NCBI GenBank assembly: GCA_018401875.1
Contig: JAGYJZ010000008.1
Coordinates: 131,090-163,144, forward strand
Direction of reading: 5' to 3'
From: Salibacteraceae bacterium
Lineage (GTDB): Bacteria; Bacteroidota; Bacteroidia; Flavobacteriales_G; Salibacteraceae
Length of the DNA: 32,055 nt
Made by a program: the position numbers and the translations under genes. The first letter of the stretch is position 1; every line of letters starts with the position of its first letter. The notes below the pieces were generated by a model, which saw only the letters and a program-made list of their open reading frames with translations, ran no database searches and was not told the DNA's origin. Shown here piece after piece: positions 23,478 through 31,414 of this stretch.

Positions 23478-25906
23478 AACTTCACTTTCAAACCCAAAAG
23501 CCAGTTTGTTCCCGCTTGCGGATAGTAAAAATTCTCAGTGATCGTTGATCCAAACACATAACTGTAGGTATATCCGTTTGAAGCATACATTTCATTCAAA
23601 ATATTATTCACCAACAAGCTTAATTGTACATCCTTTAGTCTCTTTGTTTTTACGCTGTAAGTAAGCCGAACATCATTCACAACGTAGTCGTCAATCATGC
23701 GATCACGGCTCGAAGTATTGTCTAAAAATTGCTCGCCCACGTATTTGGTCATCAACACTGCTTCGAGTCCGAAAGTGGTTCTGTAACCGATTTGCGACCC
23801 TCCAATGATTGAAGGCGAAAACGCAATATCCGTATTCTCATGGGCGATTTCAATCACGTCAAATCCTGTGGTGTAATCGTACAAAATCTCGTTAAACGCA
23901 GCGATGCGGTTTTGCGAAAGCGTGAGGTTTGGCCTCCAATAAAATCCGCGTGCAAACTCAACGTTGGCTTGCAACTCTAACCCGGCACGGTAACTCTCAT
24001 CGACATTCGTGCGAATGGGCGAACCCACGTCATTCACTTCCCCCGTCAGCACCAATTGGTTGTTGTAGGCCATGAGGTATGTGTTTACACCGAGCGTGAG
24101 CTTCGACTTGTGGTAGGTCCAACCCAATTCAAGGTCATTTAATGTCTCGTGATTCGGAACAACGCCAGGAACAGCATCGATAAAATCATTGCGCACCGGT
24201 TCGCGGTTCGACTGTGCAAACGAAGCGTAAAACACGTTTTTGCCATTGGGTTGATAACTCACTCCAAATTTCGGATTGACGAAAAAGAACTGTTCATCGA
24301 TGGCGATGACCCGCTGATCATTATCAACTCCAGCGCTTGTATAGTCGATGAACCGCGCTTGCACGTCACCATAAATCGTAAAATCTTTGATGGTGACCTG
24401 CGCCTTTAAATAATTGGAGGCATCGAATTTGGATGAACTCGATTGGTAATAACGGTCTCCGATCTCCGAATCTGACGCAAACTCAGACCAAATGACTTCT
24501 CCAAAATGACGGCCATCGTATTGGTTGGCGCTTCCACCCATGGTGATGTTGAATGCATTGCAATTGTATTGCAATGAATACACTCCGCCATAAAAATCAT
24601 TGTCGAGCCACCTCCTCACAATAATGTCAGAAGAAGTAATGGTGTCGGTGCCAAAAACTGGATTTGAAATCCCGAAATCGGCCAGGTCTTCGTCATCCTG
24701 AAACTGCTCAAAATAGCCGCGCCCTTTGGTGTAATGCCCTGTAACATTGAGGTAGAGATCGTCTGAAAGTTGATAACCTGTAATCACTTGATAGTGGTCT
24801 TGGCCGTAGTTATCCACTTCATTTTCGTATTGATAGTAGTTGTACGTTCTGCCGCTGTTGAGCAAATTCTCGGTTTGAGTTTCGTTCAGTCCGTTGTTGA
24901 TCGCGTGGGCGAGCATGGCTTCTTTATCGCCATTGATGCGCGACTCGGGAGTTCCCCACCATGCTTGTTGTGTTACTTCTCTGCCTGAAAACGTCAGTGC
25001 TTTAAGCATGAATCGCTTGTCGTAATAGCCGCCTGCAAAGTAATACGAGCGCAAATCGGCTGCCGATCGATCGATGTAACCATCAGAAGCGATATACGAC
25101 AATCGGCCTTCAAAATTGAAGTGGTTGTTGATCAATCCTGAGTTGATGATGGCGTTGTGTTTTCTGGTATTGAACGAACCGAATGAATTATTGAATTCGG
25201 CTGAAGGCAAGGTGTCAATTGTTGATGTCTCCATGTTGATGGAAGCCCCAAACGAAGCCGCTCCATTGCTCGATGTTCCCACTCCGCGTTGAATTTGAAT
25301 GTTTTCGGTTGATGTGGCGAAATCGGGCATATTCACCCAAAACACGCCATGCGACTCGGGGTCGTTGAGCGGCACGCCATTCACGGTGACATTGATTCGG
25401 GTGGCATCGCTTCCTCGGATGCGCAAACCAGTGTAACCAACTCCTGCTCCTGCATCGGACGTTGTAACCACCGAAACCGCTTGGTTGAGTAAAATGGGCA
25501 AGTCTTGCGCGAGGTTGTTGGCGTCTAATTCTTCCTTCGAAATGTTTTGGTAAGTCATGGGCGTTGACGCATTTGCGCGCAGTGCTTCCACCACAAATTC
25601 TTCACTCAAAATGGGATTTACCACCATGGTAAAAGAGCGTTCGGTATCGCCTGAAATGCTCACCGAATCAACGATGGTTTTGTAGCCTAAATGGGACACC
25701 TCGATGCTGTAATTTCCGGGTTTTAGTTTCAGCTTGAAGGCTCCATTTTTGTCGGTAGTAACACCACTCAAGGCCGATTGATAGGTAACGAAAGCCCCGA
25801 CCAAAGCTTCACCGCTGGAATTTTTAACCTCTCCTTTTAGCGCGAATTGCGCATGGACGATAGGGGCGAATAGAAAAATGAAAACTGGAATGATAAAATA
25901 CTTCAT
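23474..25906 (-). CDS. TonB-dependent receptor, probably for thiamine or a precursor (TPP-riboswitch controlled)
   Basis: An 810-residue outer-membrane receptor. Signal peptide ~1-19 (ends PIVHA); carboxypeptidase-regulatory-like domain ~22-95 (ALKGEVKNSSGEALVGAFV, then VSHLGYKTI); plug ~110-230 (GLRIRGSDATRINVTVNGVPLND, then IQIQRGVGTSSNGAASFGA). The barrel follows, with EVTQQAWWGTPESRI and a terminal strand ending GLKVKF. The leader carries a TPP riboswitch, so expression should fall when thiamine diphosphate is plentiful. This matches the thiamine-regulated outer-membrane receptors predicted in Bacteroidota by comparative genomics of the THI box. Those are usually followed by a PnuT permease and a kinase; here no PnuT is in the window. 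Substrate is inferred from regulation only. Confidence 0.9.
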   Translation of the reverse strand: MKYFIIPVFIFLFAPIVHAQFALKGEVKNSSGEALVGAFVTYQSALSGVTTDKNGAFKLKLKPGNYSIEVSHLGYKTIVDSVSISGDTERSFTMVVNPILSEEFVVEALRANASTPMTYQNISKEELDANNLAQDLPILLNQAVSVVTTSDAGAGVGYTGLRIRGSDATRINVTVNGVPLNDPESHGVFWVNMPDFATSTENIQIQRGVGTSSNGAASFGASINMETSTIDTLPSAEFNNSFGSFNTRKHNAIINSGLINNHFNFEGRLSYIASDGYIDRSAADLRSYYFAGGYYDKRFMLKALTFSGREVTQQAWWGTPESRINGDKEAMLAHAINNGLNETQTENLLNSGRTYNYYQYENEVDNYGQDHYQVITGYQLSDDLYLNVTGHYTKGRGYFEQFQDDEDLADFGISNPVFGTDTITSSDIIVRRWLDNDFYGGVYSLQYNCNAFNITMGGSANQYDGRHFGEVIWSEFASDSEIGDRYYQSSSSKFDASNYLKAQVTIKDFTIYGDVQARFIDYTSAGVDNDQRVIAIDEQFFFVNPKFGVSYQPNGKNVFYASFAQSNREPVRNDFIDAVPGVVPNHETLNDLELGWTYHKSKLTLGVNTYLMAYNNQLVLTGEVNDVGSPIRTNVDESYRAGLELQANVEFARGFYWRPNLTLSQNRIAAFNEILYDYTTGFDVIEIAHENTDIAFSPSIIGGSQIGYRTTFGLEAVLMTKYVGEQFLDNTSSRDRMIDDYVVNDVRLTYSVKTKRLKDVQLSLLVNNILNEMYASNGYTYSYVFGSTITENFYYPQAGTNWLLGLKVKF

Positions 25907-25965
25907 GACTCTTTTTTAGGTTAAGAGCCAACCGAAGCATTCGGCAAACAAAATCGCAGGATTTC

Positions 25966-26053
25966 GTCATCTTCCTTACCGGAATTACCCGGCCAGGTTC
26001 AATGGGTTTAATCTCAGAACTCCAATTTGTATTGGAGAACACCCCAGTTAGCT
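25966..26053 (-). promoter_or_regulatory. TPP riboswitch (THI box)
   Basis: On the minus strand all core elements are present in order: CTGGGGTG, the P3 hairpin CTCCAAT-ACAA-ATTGGAG (26037-26020), the pyrimidine-sensing CTGAGA (26017-26012), ACCC-ATTGAACCTG, and the pyrophosphate-site GGGTAATTCCGGTAAGG. It begins right at the predicted start of transcription. Downstream, 25932-25944 forms a small hairpin CCGAA-TGC-TTCGG without a T run, then about 25 bases to the TonB ATG at 25906. Control at translation, or by a fold I cannot resolve by eye, seems likelier than termination. Confidence 0.92.
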
Positions 26054-26057
26054 GCTG

Positions 26058-26065
26058 CAAACGTA
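26058..26065 (-). promoter_or_regulatory. -7 promoter box for the riboswitch/TonB transcript
   Basis: The minus strand reads TACGTTTG, an exact TAnnTTTG match, immediately upstream of the riboswitch. A start near 26053 puts the aptamer at the 5' end of the RNA. The -33 region falls in the T run of the upstream gene's terminator. Confidence 0.6.
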
Positions 26066-26080
26066 GAAATTAATGAATAT

Positions 26081-26108
26081 AAAAAAAGCCCATTTTGAAA
26101 TGGGCTTT
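26081..26108 (-). terminator. Rho-independent terminator of the NadR-like kinase gene
   Basis: A 10-bp perfect stem AAAGCCCATT/AATGGGCTTT (arms 26099-26108 and 26085-26094) with a 4-base loop is followed on the minus strand by seven Ts. It separates the kinase gene from the riboswitch-controlled TonB transcript. Confidence 0.88.
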
Positions 26109-26117
26109 ACAAAATCT

Positions 26118-26714
26118 TTAAACGGAGGCATTTTTGTGCGGTAGCAGTCGATTGCGCTTCAAGCTTTTGTTGATGCGCTCGATTCGTTCTTCGGTAGTTC
26201 CTTCCACTTCGATGTATCGCTTTCCTGCCTTCACGAGCGCTTTCTTGTAACACTCGTAGAGATCAGCCCTGTCATCTGGGTTTTCTCTCAAATCATCGTA
26301 TTCCCAATCGATTCCTTCATGACCACAAAGGATGTACAATTGATAGGGCTTTTCTAAAAATTGACGTTCGATCCAATTTTGTGCGCGACCAAACCGCTGC
26401 TCGGCCCAAATTTTCACTACCAAAGTATTGGTATCGCAAATCAAAAAGTGGTTTGCCTTTTCAGCAACGATGTATTCTCTTTCTAATTGACCTTTCGCGA
26501 TTTCCAACAAATCGTCTTGATTGTAATTGCGCCCCAGCTCGGCTAAATATTCCCTCGAATATTCTTCTACAAACGGTTCGTTATACGCTTCTGCTAATTT
26601 CGCTGCCAGGGTGGTTTTTCCTGAACATTCGGGACCCACCAATGCAAGTTTCACGAGTTTTTTGTCGCCAACACCGTTTCTCGAAAGGTTTGATAAGTCT
26701 GTTTCTTGCTCCAT
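26118..26714 (-). CDS. NadR-like P-loop ATPase/kinase
   Basis: A 198-residue P-loop protein of the AAA_28/NadR-kinase type, related to the ribosylnicotinamide kinase domain of NadR. Walker A GPECSGKTT lies at 27-35, followed by FVEEYSREYLAELGRNY (~49-65), the Asp-bearing strand FLICDTNTLVVKIW (~89-102), and the LYILCGHEGIDWEYDDLRENPDDR segment (~130-153) typical of this family. There is no nucleotidyltransferase or HTH domain, so it is the stand-alone kinase form. In Bacteroidota such genes often lie beside PnuC/PnuT-type permeases. Here it is upstream of a thiamine-regulated receptor, so a vitamin kinase (thiamine or nicotinamide riboside) is plausible. It has its own promoter box, a leader hairpin and a terminator. 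Confidence 0.83.
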   Translation of the reverse strand: MEQETDLSNLSRNGVGDKKLVKLALVGPECSGKTTLAAKLAEAYNEPFVEEYSREYLAELGRNYNQDDLLEIAKGQLEREYIVAEKANHFLICDTNTLVVKIWAEQRFGRAQNWIERQFLEKPYQLYILCGHEGIDWEYDDLRENPDDRADLYECYKKALVKAGKRYIEVEGTTEERIERINKSLKRNRLLPHKNASV

Positions 26715-26737
26715 ATACTTCCTAATTACTGCTTTCT

Positions 26738-26764
26738 GCCGCGATCTGATGATCGATCTGCGGC
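26738..26764 (-). promoter_or_regulatory. GC-rich hairpin in the leader of the NadR-like kinase gene
   Basis: GCCGC/GCGGC arms extended by GATC/GATC around a single-base bulge form a strong stem between the predicted start of transcription (~26790) and the ATG at 26714. It is not followed by a T run and is not near enough to the ATG to cover it. Function unknown. Confidence 0.4.
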
Positions 26765-26796
26765 CCCAACTAAGACTCTTTAAATGAATGAGTTTG

Positions 26797-26804
26797 CAAA
26801 ATTA
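26797..26804 (-). promoter_or_regulatory. -7 promoter box for the NadR-like kinase gene
   Basis: The minus strand reads TAATTTTG, an exact TAnnTTTG match, giving a leader of about 76 bases. A TTTG lies only 14 bases upstream, shorter than the usual 17-21. Confidence 0.5.
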
Positions 26805-26845
26805 CTTAAAATAAAATTCAAAGTACACAGGGTGCGTGGATTGAT

Positions 26846-27109
26846 TTAAAGCGCAGAAGCTGACCCTTCGATGTTGGCGCCCAACACTTTCAGCACGAAT
26901 ACTGACTTCTCGTGTTTGGCGTAAGAGTTTTTCAATTCCACTTTTAACGCGTCAAAGATGGCGTCAAAATCGCCAAAGAGATGCGTGGCCGTTTCGTTGA
27001 CCCTTACTTTGAATGTTCCGTAAGCTTTTAGCGCATTTATAAACGTGATGATGTGTGGCTCGTAATCTTGATGCAAGGGATACATCGATATTTCAACTGT
27101 CGCTTCCAT
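26846..27109 (-). CDS. YkoF-like thiamine/HMP-binding small protein
   Basis: An 87-residue protein with a ferredoxin-like layout that resembles the thiamine-binding YkoF/MTH1187 group. The signature-like N-terminus is EATVEISMYPLHQDYEPHI (~2-20), followed by VRVNETATHLFGDFDAIFDAL (~36-56) with a conserved Thr and Gly-Asp/Glu, and KSVFVLKVLGANI near the end. These proteins bind thiamine or its pyrimidine half, probably as buffers or transport accessories. Its ATG overlaps the urocanate hydratase stop by one base (TAATG), so it is translated from the hutU message. The nearby riboswitch-controlled receptor supports a thiamine link, but the operon partner is in histidine degradation. Family call is by eye. 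Confidence 0.65.
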   Translation of the reverse strand: MEATVEISMYPLHQDYEPHIITFINALKAYGTFKVRVNETATHLFGDFDAIFDALKVELKNSYAKHEKSVFVLKVLGANIEGSASAL

Positions 27110-29097
27110 TAATCAATCTGTTTTAAAATTTCATCGTCCACCATCTCGGGCAGGGTTACCTTCAATCGCGGTTCGTCCTGCATGGCTCGCTTGATGGCGA
27201 AAATCGCTTCTTCGTTTCGCGCCCAACTTCTGCGTGCAATGCCGTTGTTGACATCCCAATGGAGCATCATCTTCAACCTTCGTTCTGCGTCTGACGACCC
27301 GTCAAGCAGCATCCCAAATCCTCCATTCACCACTTCGCCCCAACCTACTCCACCGCCATTGTGCAAGCTTACCCATGTGGCTCCTCTAAAGGCATCGCCC
27401 ACGAAGTTTTGCACGGCCATATCGGCTGTAAATTGCGAGCCGTCATAGATATTACTCGTTTCGCGGTAAGGCGAGTCGGTGCCAGACACATCGTGGTGAT
27501 CGCGGCCAAGCACTACAGGACCAATCTTCCCCTTTTTTATCGCTTTGTTAAAGGCTTTGGCAATCTTCATCCGTCCTTCGGCATCGGCATAGAGAATCCG
27601 CGCCTGCGAACCCACAACCATATTATTCTTTCCAGCCTCTTTGATCCACTTGATGTTGTCGGCCATTTGCTGCTGAATTTCAGCGGGAGAATCTTTCATG
27701 ATTTTCTCCAACACTTGGCACGCTATACCGTCTGTGATTTGCAAATCTTCGGGTTTTCCGGAAGCGCACACCCAACGAAACGGACCAAATCCGTAATCAA
27801 AACACATCGGCCCCATGATGTCTTGCACATAGCTCGAATACTTAAAGTCGATGCCATTTTCAGCCATCACGTCTGCTCCAGCGCGGCTCGCTTCGAGTAA
27901 AAATGCATTTCCATAGTCGAAAAAGTACATTCCTTTTAATGCCAAACTATTGATGGCTGCAGCATGCCTTCTTAAGGTTTCTTGCACCAAATCTTTGAAG
28001 CGCGCAGGTTCTTTTGCCATGATTTCTTTGGCTTCTTCAAAACCCACTTGCACGGGATAATATCCACCAGCCCACGGGTTGTGCAACGATGTTTGGTCAG
28101 ACCCCATTTCAGGGACAACGCCAATTTCAGCGAGCTTTTCCCAAAGCGTTACGATGTTACCCAAGAAGGCAATCGATCGCGCTTGTTTTTTCATCTTCCA
28201 TTCCAACGCCACGTCAATGGCTTGGTCAACATTGTCGGTTACTTCATCAACCCACCCTTGCTCTAACCTTTTATAAGCTGCTTTCGGGTCAACTTCAGCC
28301 GTAATGCTTACCACACCGGCAATGTTTCCTGCCTTCGGTTGCGCACCACTCATTCCACCCAATCCAGCGGTTACGAACAATTTTCCTTCGGGTGAACCGC
28401 CAATTTTTCGAGCGGCATTCAATACTGTAATTGCTGTTCCGTGTACGATGCCCTGCGGACCGATATACATGTAGCTGCCTGCGGTCATTTGTCCGTATTG
28501 CGTCACTCCCAATGCGTTGAATTTTTCCCAATCGTCAGGTTTTGAATAATTGGGAATCATCATTCCGTTGGTCACCACCACCCGCGGAGCTTCCTTGTGT
28601 GAAGGAAAAAGGCCCATTGGATGTCCGCTGTACATCACCAGTGTTTGCTCTTCCGTCATTTCACTTAGATACTTCATAACCAAGCGGTACTGTGCCCAAT
28701 TTTGGAATACGGCTCCATTGCCCCCATACGTTATGAGTTCATGTGGATGCTGCGCCACCTTCGGGTCGAGGTTGTTTTGAATCATGAGCATGATGGCTTT
28801 CGCTTGCTCACATTTGCCGGGATAATCATCTATTGGCCGCGCCATCATTTCGTAGGTCGGACGAAAACGATGCATGTAAATACGCCCGAAATCCTTGAGT
28901 TCTTTTGCGAACTCTGGCGCCAGTGTTGCGTGCCATTTTTGAGGAAAATACCGAAGGGCATTTTTCAACGCCAATTTATGCTCTTCAAACGTCAAGATGC
29001 GTTTGCGCTTCGGGGCATGACTGATTTCTTTGTTGTAAGGCAGAAGTTCGGGAAGTTCTGCTGGAATTCCTTCTTTGACTTGTTTCTTGAAACTCAT
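27109..29097 (-). CDS. hutU: Urocanate hydratase (urocanase)
   Basis: Urocanase converts urocanate to imidazolonepropionate, the second step of histidine degradation, using NAD+ as an electrophile. The 662-residue product is longer than the ~555-residue proteobacterial enzyme but fits the longer form I recall from Bacteroidota. Landmarks: ELITYGGNGAVFQNWAQYRL (~120-140), SGHPMGLFPSHKEAPRVV, AGSYMYIGPQGIVHGT, NAD-binding VTAGLGGMSGAQPKAG, MGSDQTSLHNPWAGGYYP, and the active-site Cys in FGPFRWVCASGKPEDLQ. No hutH, hutI or hutG is in the window. A promoter fits at 29129-29157, and the YkoF-like gene is coupled downstream. Confidence 0.95.
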   Translation of the reverse strand: MSFKKQVKEGIPAELPELLPYNKEISHAPKRKRILTFEEHKLALKNALRYFPQKWHATLAPEFAKELKDFGRIYMHRFRPTYEMMARPIDDYPGKCEQAKAIMLMIQNNLDPKVAQHPHELITYGGNGAVFQNWAQYRLVMKYLSEMTEEQTLVMYSGHPMGLFPSHKEAPRVVVTNGMMIPNYSKPDDWEKFNALGVTQYGQMTAGSYMYIGPQGIVHGTAITVLNAARKIGGSPEGKLFVTAGLGGMSGAQPKAGNIAGVVSITAEVDPKAAYKRLEQGWVDEVTDNVDQAIDVALEWKMKKQARSIAFLGNIVTLWEKLAEIGVVPEMGSDQTSLHNPWAGGYYPVQVGFEEAKEIMAKEPARFKDLVQETLRRHAAAINSLALKGMYFFDYGNAFLLEASRAGADVMAENGIDFKYSSYVQDIMGPMCFDYGFGPFRWVCASGKPEDLQITDGIACQVLEKIMKDSPAEIQQQMADNIKWIKEAGKNNMVVGSQARILYADAEGRMKIAKAFNKAIKKGKIGPVVLGRDHHDVSGTDSPYRETSNIYDGSQFTADMAVQNFVGDAFRGATWVSLHNGGGVGWGEVVNGGFGMLLDGSSDAERRLKMMLHWDVNNGIARRSWARNEEAIFAIKRAMQDEPRLKVTLPEMVDDEILKQID

Positions 29098-29128
29098 GAA
29101 TTCGTGTTTAGTGAATGAAACAACACCG

Positions 29129-29157
29129 CAAAGATAGAACGTCTATTTACGTTCAAA
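29129..29157 (-). promoter_or_regulatory. Promoter of hutU
   Basis: On the minus strand TTTG (29154-29157), 17 bases, then TATCTTTG (29129-29136) matches the Bacteroidota -33/-7 pattern with an exact -7 box. The start near 29122 gives a ~25-base leader. The -33 part overlaps the 3' end of the DUF5522 gene. Confidence 0.65.
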
Positions 29158-29331
29158 TTTCCCCGTGTTCTTGTTGTAACCATATGCGCAATGTTTGCAC
29201 CCACTTTTGCAACAATAGCCGCGTTTCAGATGATATTTCTCAGTAAAGACAATGTATCCGTCTTCGCTTAAGTAGTAATCTTCTGGCTCGAGCTTCGATT
29301 TATTTCCAGTGCCACACACGCCTTCAAACAT
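29143..29331 (-). CDS. DUF5522 cysteine-rich small protein
   Basis: A 62-residue protein of the DUF5522 family. The core PEDYYLSEDGYIVFTEKYHLKRG leads into a cysteine cluster, GYCCKSGCKHCAYGY (~39-53), with four cysteines and a histidine that could hold a metal. Function is unknown. It lies upstream of hutU on the same strand, but hutU has its own promoter inside this gene's end. Length and start are consistent with homologues I know. Confidence 0.82.
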   Translation of the reverse strand: MFEGVCGTGNKSKLEPEDYYLSEDGYIVFTEKYHLKRGYCCKSGCKHCAYGYNKNTGKFERK

Positions 29332-29386
29332 ACTTCACTCAATTGAATCGTTAGTTTCGAATCTGTAAAAACATTGATTTGTTAAA

Positions 29387-30304
29387 ATGGTTCAAGACAA
29401 AGCGAATAAATTAAAAACGAACATCGAATTTCTGTGTGCGTTAAATGGCGTTGAAGTGTGGGTGAAGCGCGATGACTTGATCGACCCATTTGTTTCGGGA
29501 AACAAACTCTACAAACTGAAATACAACCTTGAGCAAGCACTGAAAGAAGGCAAGAATAGCTTGCTGACCTTTGGTGGCGCATTCTCAAACCACATCGCTG
29601 CTACCGCGTCATATGCCCAACAACACGGTTTGAAAAGCATTGGAATAATACGTGGCGAATATGTCGATCGCGAAAACCCAACGCTGGCTTTTGCGGCTTC
29701 AAAAGGGATGCAACTAAACTTCGTTTCTCGCGATGAATACAAGCAAAAACATCACCAACACTACCTGCATACTTTGCGCAAAACATTTCCCGATGCATTC
29801 ATCATTCCTGAAGGCGGGGCAAACGCACTCGGGATAAAGGGTGCAGAAGAAATCTTAACCGACCAAACCCAAGATTTTGACGCGGTAGTTTGCGCCATCG
29901 GCACAGGGACAACCGTGGCTGGAATTTTGAAAGCATGCGCTGACCATCAACGCGTTATTGGAGTTACAGTGCACAAGCACGCGAAGATTATGGACGAAGT
30001 GCTGGACCTCGACCCGCGCTTGAGCGCCCATTGGCATAAACTAAGCGTGGAAACCGATTTTCATTGCGGAGGTTATGCGAAATGGAACATGGCGTTGATT
30101 GAATTTATGCAAACTATTCACCGCGACTATGGATTGAAAACCGATCCGATTTATACCGGAAAAGCACTTTTCGCCTTAAACACACTCATTCAAAACAACA
30201 CATTCAGCGCGGGCAATCGAGTGCTGTTCATTCATACAGGCGGACTGCAAGGTGTGGCAGGATTTGAAAAGCGATTCAACATAAACATCTTCGACAACGC
30301 GTGA
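29387..30304 (+). CDS. ACC deaminase/D-cysteine desulfhydrase family PLP enzyme
   Basis: A 305-residue fold-type II PLP enzyme. The cofactor lysine is K40 in SGNKLYKLKYNL, the substrate-carboxylate/cofactor loop is GGAFSNHIAATA (~63-74), and the phosphate loop is AIGTGTTVAG. The C-terminal FIHTGGLQGVAGF motif is typical. Family members open 1-aminocyclopropane-1-carboxylate or release H2S from D-cysteine. Sequence alone does not separate the two; in Bacteroidota the annotation is usually generic. A near-consensus -7 box (TAGTTTCG, 29352-29359) lies upstream. It may run into gldA, as no terminator is seen in the 70-base gap. Confidence 0.88.
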   Translation: MVQDKANKLKTNIEFLCALNGVEVWVKRDDLIDPFVSGNKLYKLKYNLEQALKEGKNSLLTFGGAFSNHIAATASYAQQHGLKSIGIIRGEYVDRENPTLAFAASKGMQLNFVSRDEYKQKHHQHYLHTLRKTFPDAFIIPEGGANALGIKGAEEILTDQTQDFDAVVCAIGTGTTVAGILKACADHQRVIGVTVHKHAKIMDEVLDLDPRLSAHWHKLSVETDFHCGGYAKWNMALIEFMQTIHRDYGLKTDPIYTGKALFALNTLIQNNTFSAGNRVLFIHTGGLQGVAGFEKRFNINIFDNA

Positions 30305-30374
30305 ATCCATGCCAAAATCTAAAGCGATGTGAATTGACTGCGCAGAAAACATTTCAGCACGTACCTTCGTCCCC

Positions 30375-31277
30375 ATGTCAATAAAAGTCGATCACGTTAG
30401 CAAGCTTTACGGTGAACAGCGCGCCTTGGATGGCGTGAGTTTCGAAATTGAACGCGGCAATATCGTTGGATTTCTCGGGCCAAATGGCGCAGGAAAATCA
30501 ACCATGATGAAAATAATCACGTGCTTTCTTCCTCAAACGGAAGGCGTGGTAGAAGTGTGCGGATTCAATGTGTCAGATGCACCGATGGAAGTCAAAAAGC
30601 GCGTGGGTTACTTGCCTGAGCACAATCCGCTGTATCACGACATGTATGTGCGCGAATACCTTGAATTTATTGCTGGCATTCACAAACTGCCCAACAAAAA
30701 GCAGCGCGTGGATGAAATGATCGAAATGGTTGGACTGACCATCGAGCGGAAAAAGCAAATCGGAGCGTTGAGCAAAGGTTTTAAGCAACGCGTGGGATTG
30801 GCCCAAGCGATGATTCACGACCCTGAGGTGTTGATCTTGGATGAACCCACCACCGGCCTCGATCCGAACCAAATTGTGGAGATTAGGAACCTCATCAAAA
30901 ACATTGGCAAAGACCGCACAGTGATGCTGAGCACCCACATCATGCAAGAAGTAGAAGCCATTTGCGATCGCGTAATTATCGTTAACCACGGCAAAATTGT
31001 AGCCAACGACAAAGCAGCCAACCTTACCAATTATAAAAACAAGCAAGTGATTCGCGTGGAGTTCAGCAAAGCCGTGGCGAGCAATATCCTCACCTCAATT
31101 GCAGGAGTTTCCGAAGTAAAAAAAGTATCAGACACAACCTGGTTGATTGCCAGCAATGCCGATACCGACATCCGGCAACACATTTTTGACTTTGCTGTAA
31201 AAAACGACAATTCGGTGCTCACCGTGCAGAAAGAAGAACAGCGATTGGAAGATGTATTTAAGGCGTTGACGCGGTAG
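30375..31277 (+). CDS. gldA: Gliding-motility ABC transporter ATPase GldA
   Basis: A 300-residue ABC ATPase matching GldA, the ATP-binding subunit that works with GldF/GldG in Bacteroidota gliding. Walker A GPNGAGKST lies at 35-43, the signature is LSKGF (132-136, for LSGGQ), Walker B LILDE at 153-157, and the H-loop STHIMQEVEAICDRV is present. The C-terminal ~80 residues (KQVIRVEFSKA onward, ending LEDVFKALTR) are the extension expected of GldA-like proteins. gldF and gldG are not adjacent here. A near-consensus box TACCTTCG (30362-30369) ends 5 bases before the ATG. Assignment as GldA rather than another exporter ATPase rests on overall similarity as I recall it. Confidence 0.85.
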   Translation: MSIKVDHVSKLYGEQRALDGVSFEIERGNIVGFLGPNGAGKSTMMKIITCFLPQTEGVVEVCGFNVSDAPMEVKKRVGYLPEHNPLYHDMYVREYLEFIAGIHKLPNKKQRVDEMIEMVGLTIERKKQIGALSKGFKQRVGLAQAMIHDPEVLILDEPTTGLDPNQIVEIRNLIKNIGKDRTVMLSTHIMQEVEAICDRVIIVNHGKIVANDKAANLTNYKNKQVIRVEFSKAVASNILTSIAGVSEVKKVSDTTWLIASNADTDIRQHIFDFAVKNDNSVLTVQKEEQRLEDVFKALTR

Positions 31278-31414
31278 ACTTATCAGATCCTCACTAAAGC
31301 GATTTTTGCGGCAACGCATGAAAATCTCAACTCGCTGCCTATACTGTAGTCGATCTTCTACACATTCATTCATTGGGATTCATTCAAAAACCAAGTATTA
31401 TCTATATTCGAAAC

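Noticed and set aside
27361..27900. 179-codon open frame opposite hutU, and similar long antisense frames (30573-31046, 20868-21332, 11676-12047, 12493-12906)
   Set aside because: They lie wholly inside conserved genes on the other strand, have no recognisable domains or signals and show the composition expected of complementary-strand shadows.
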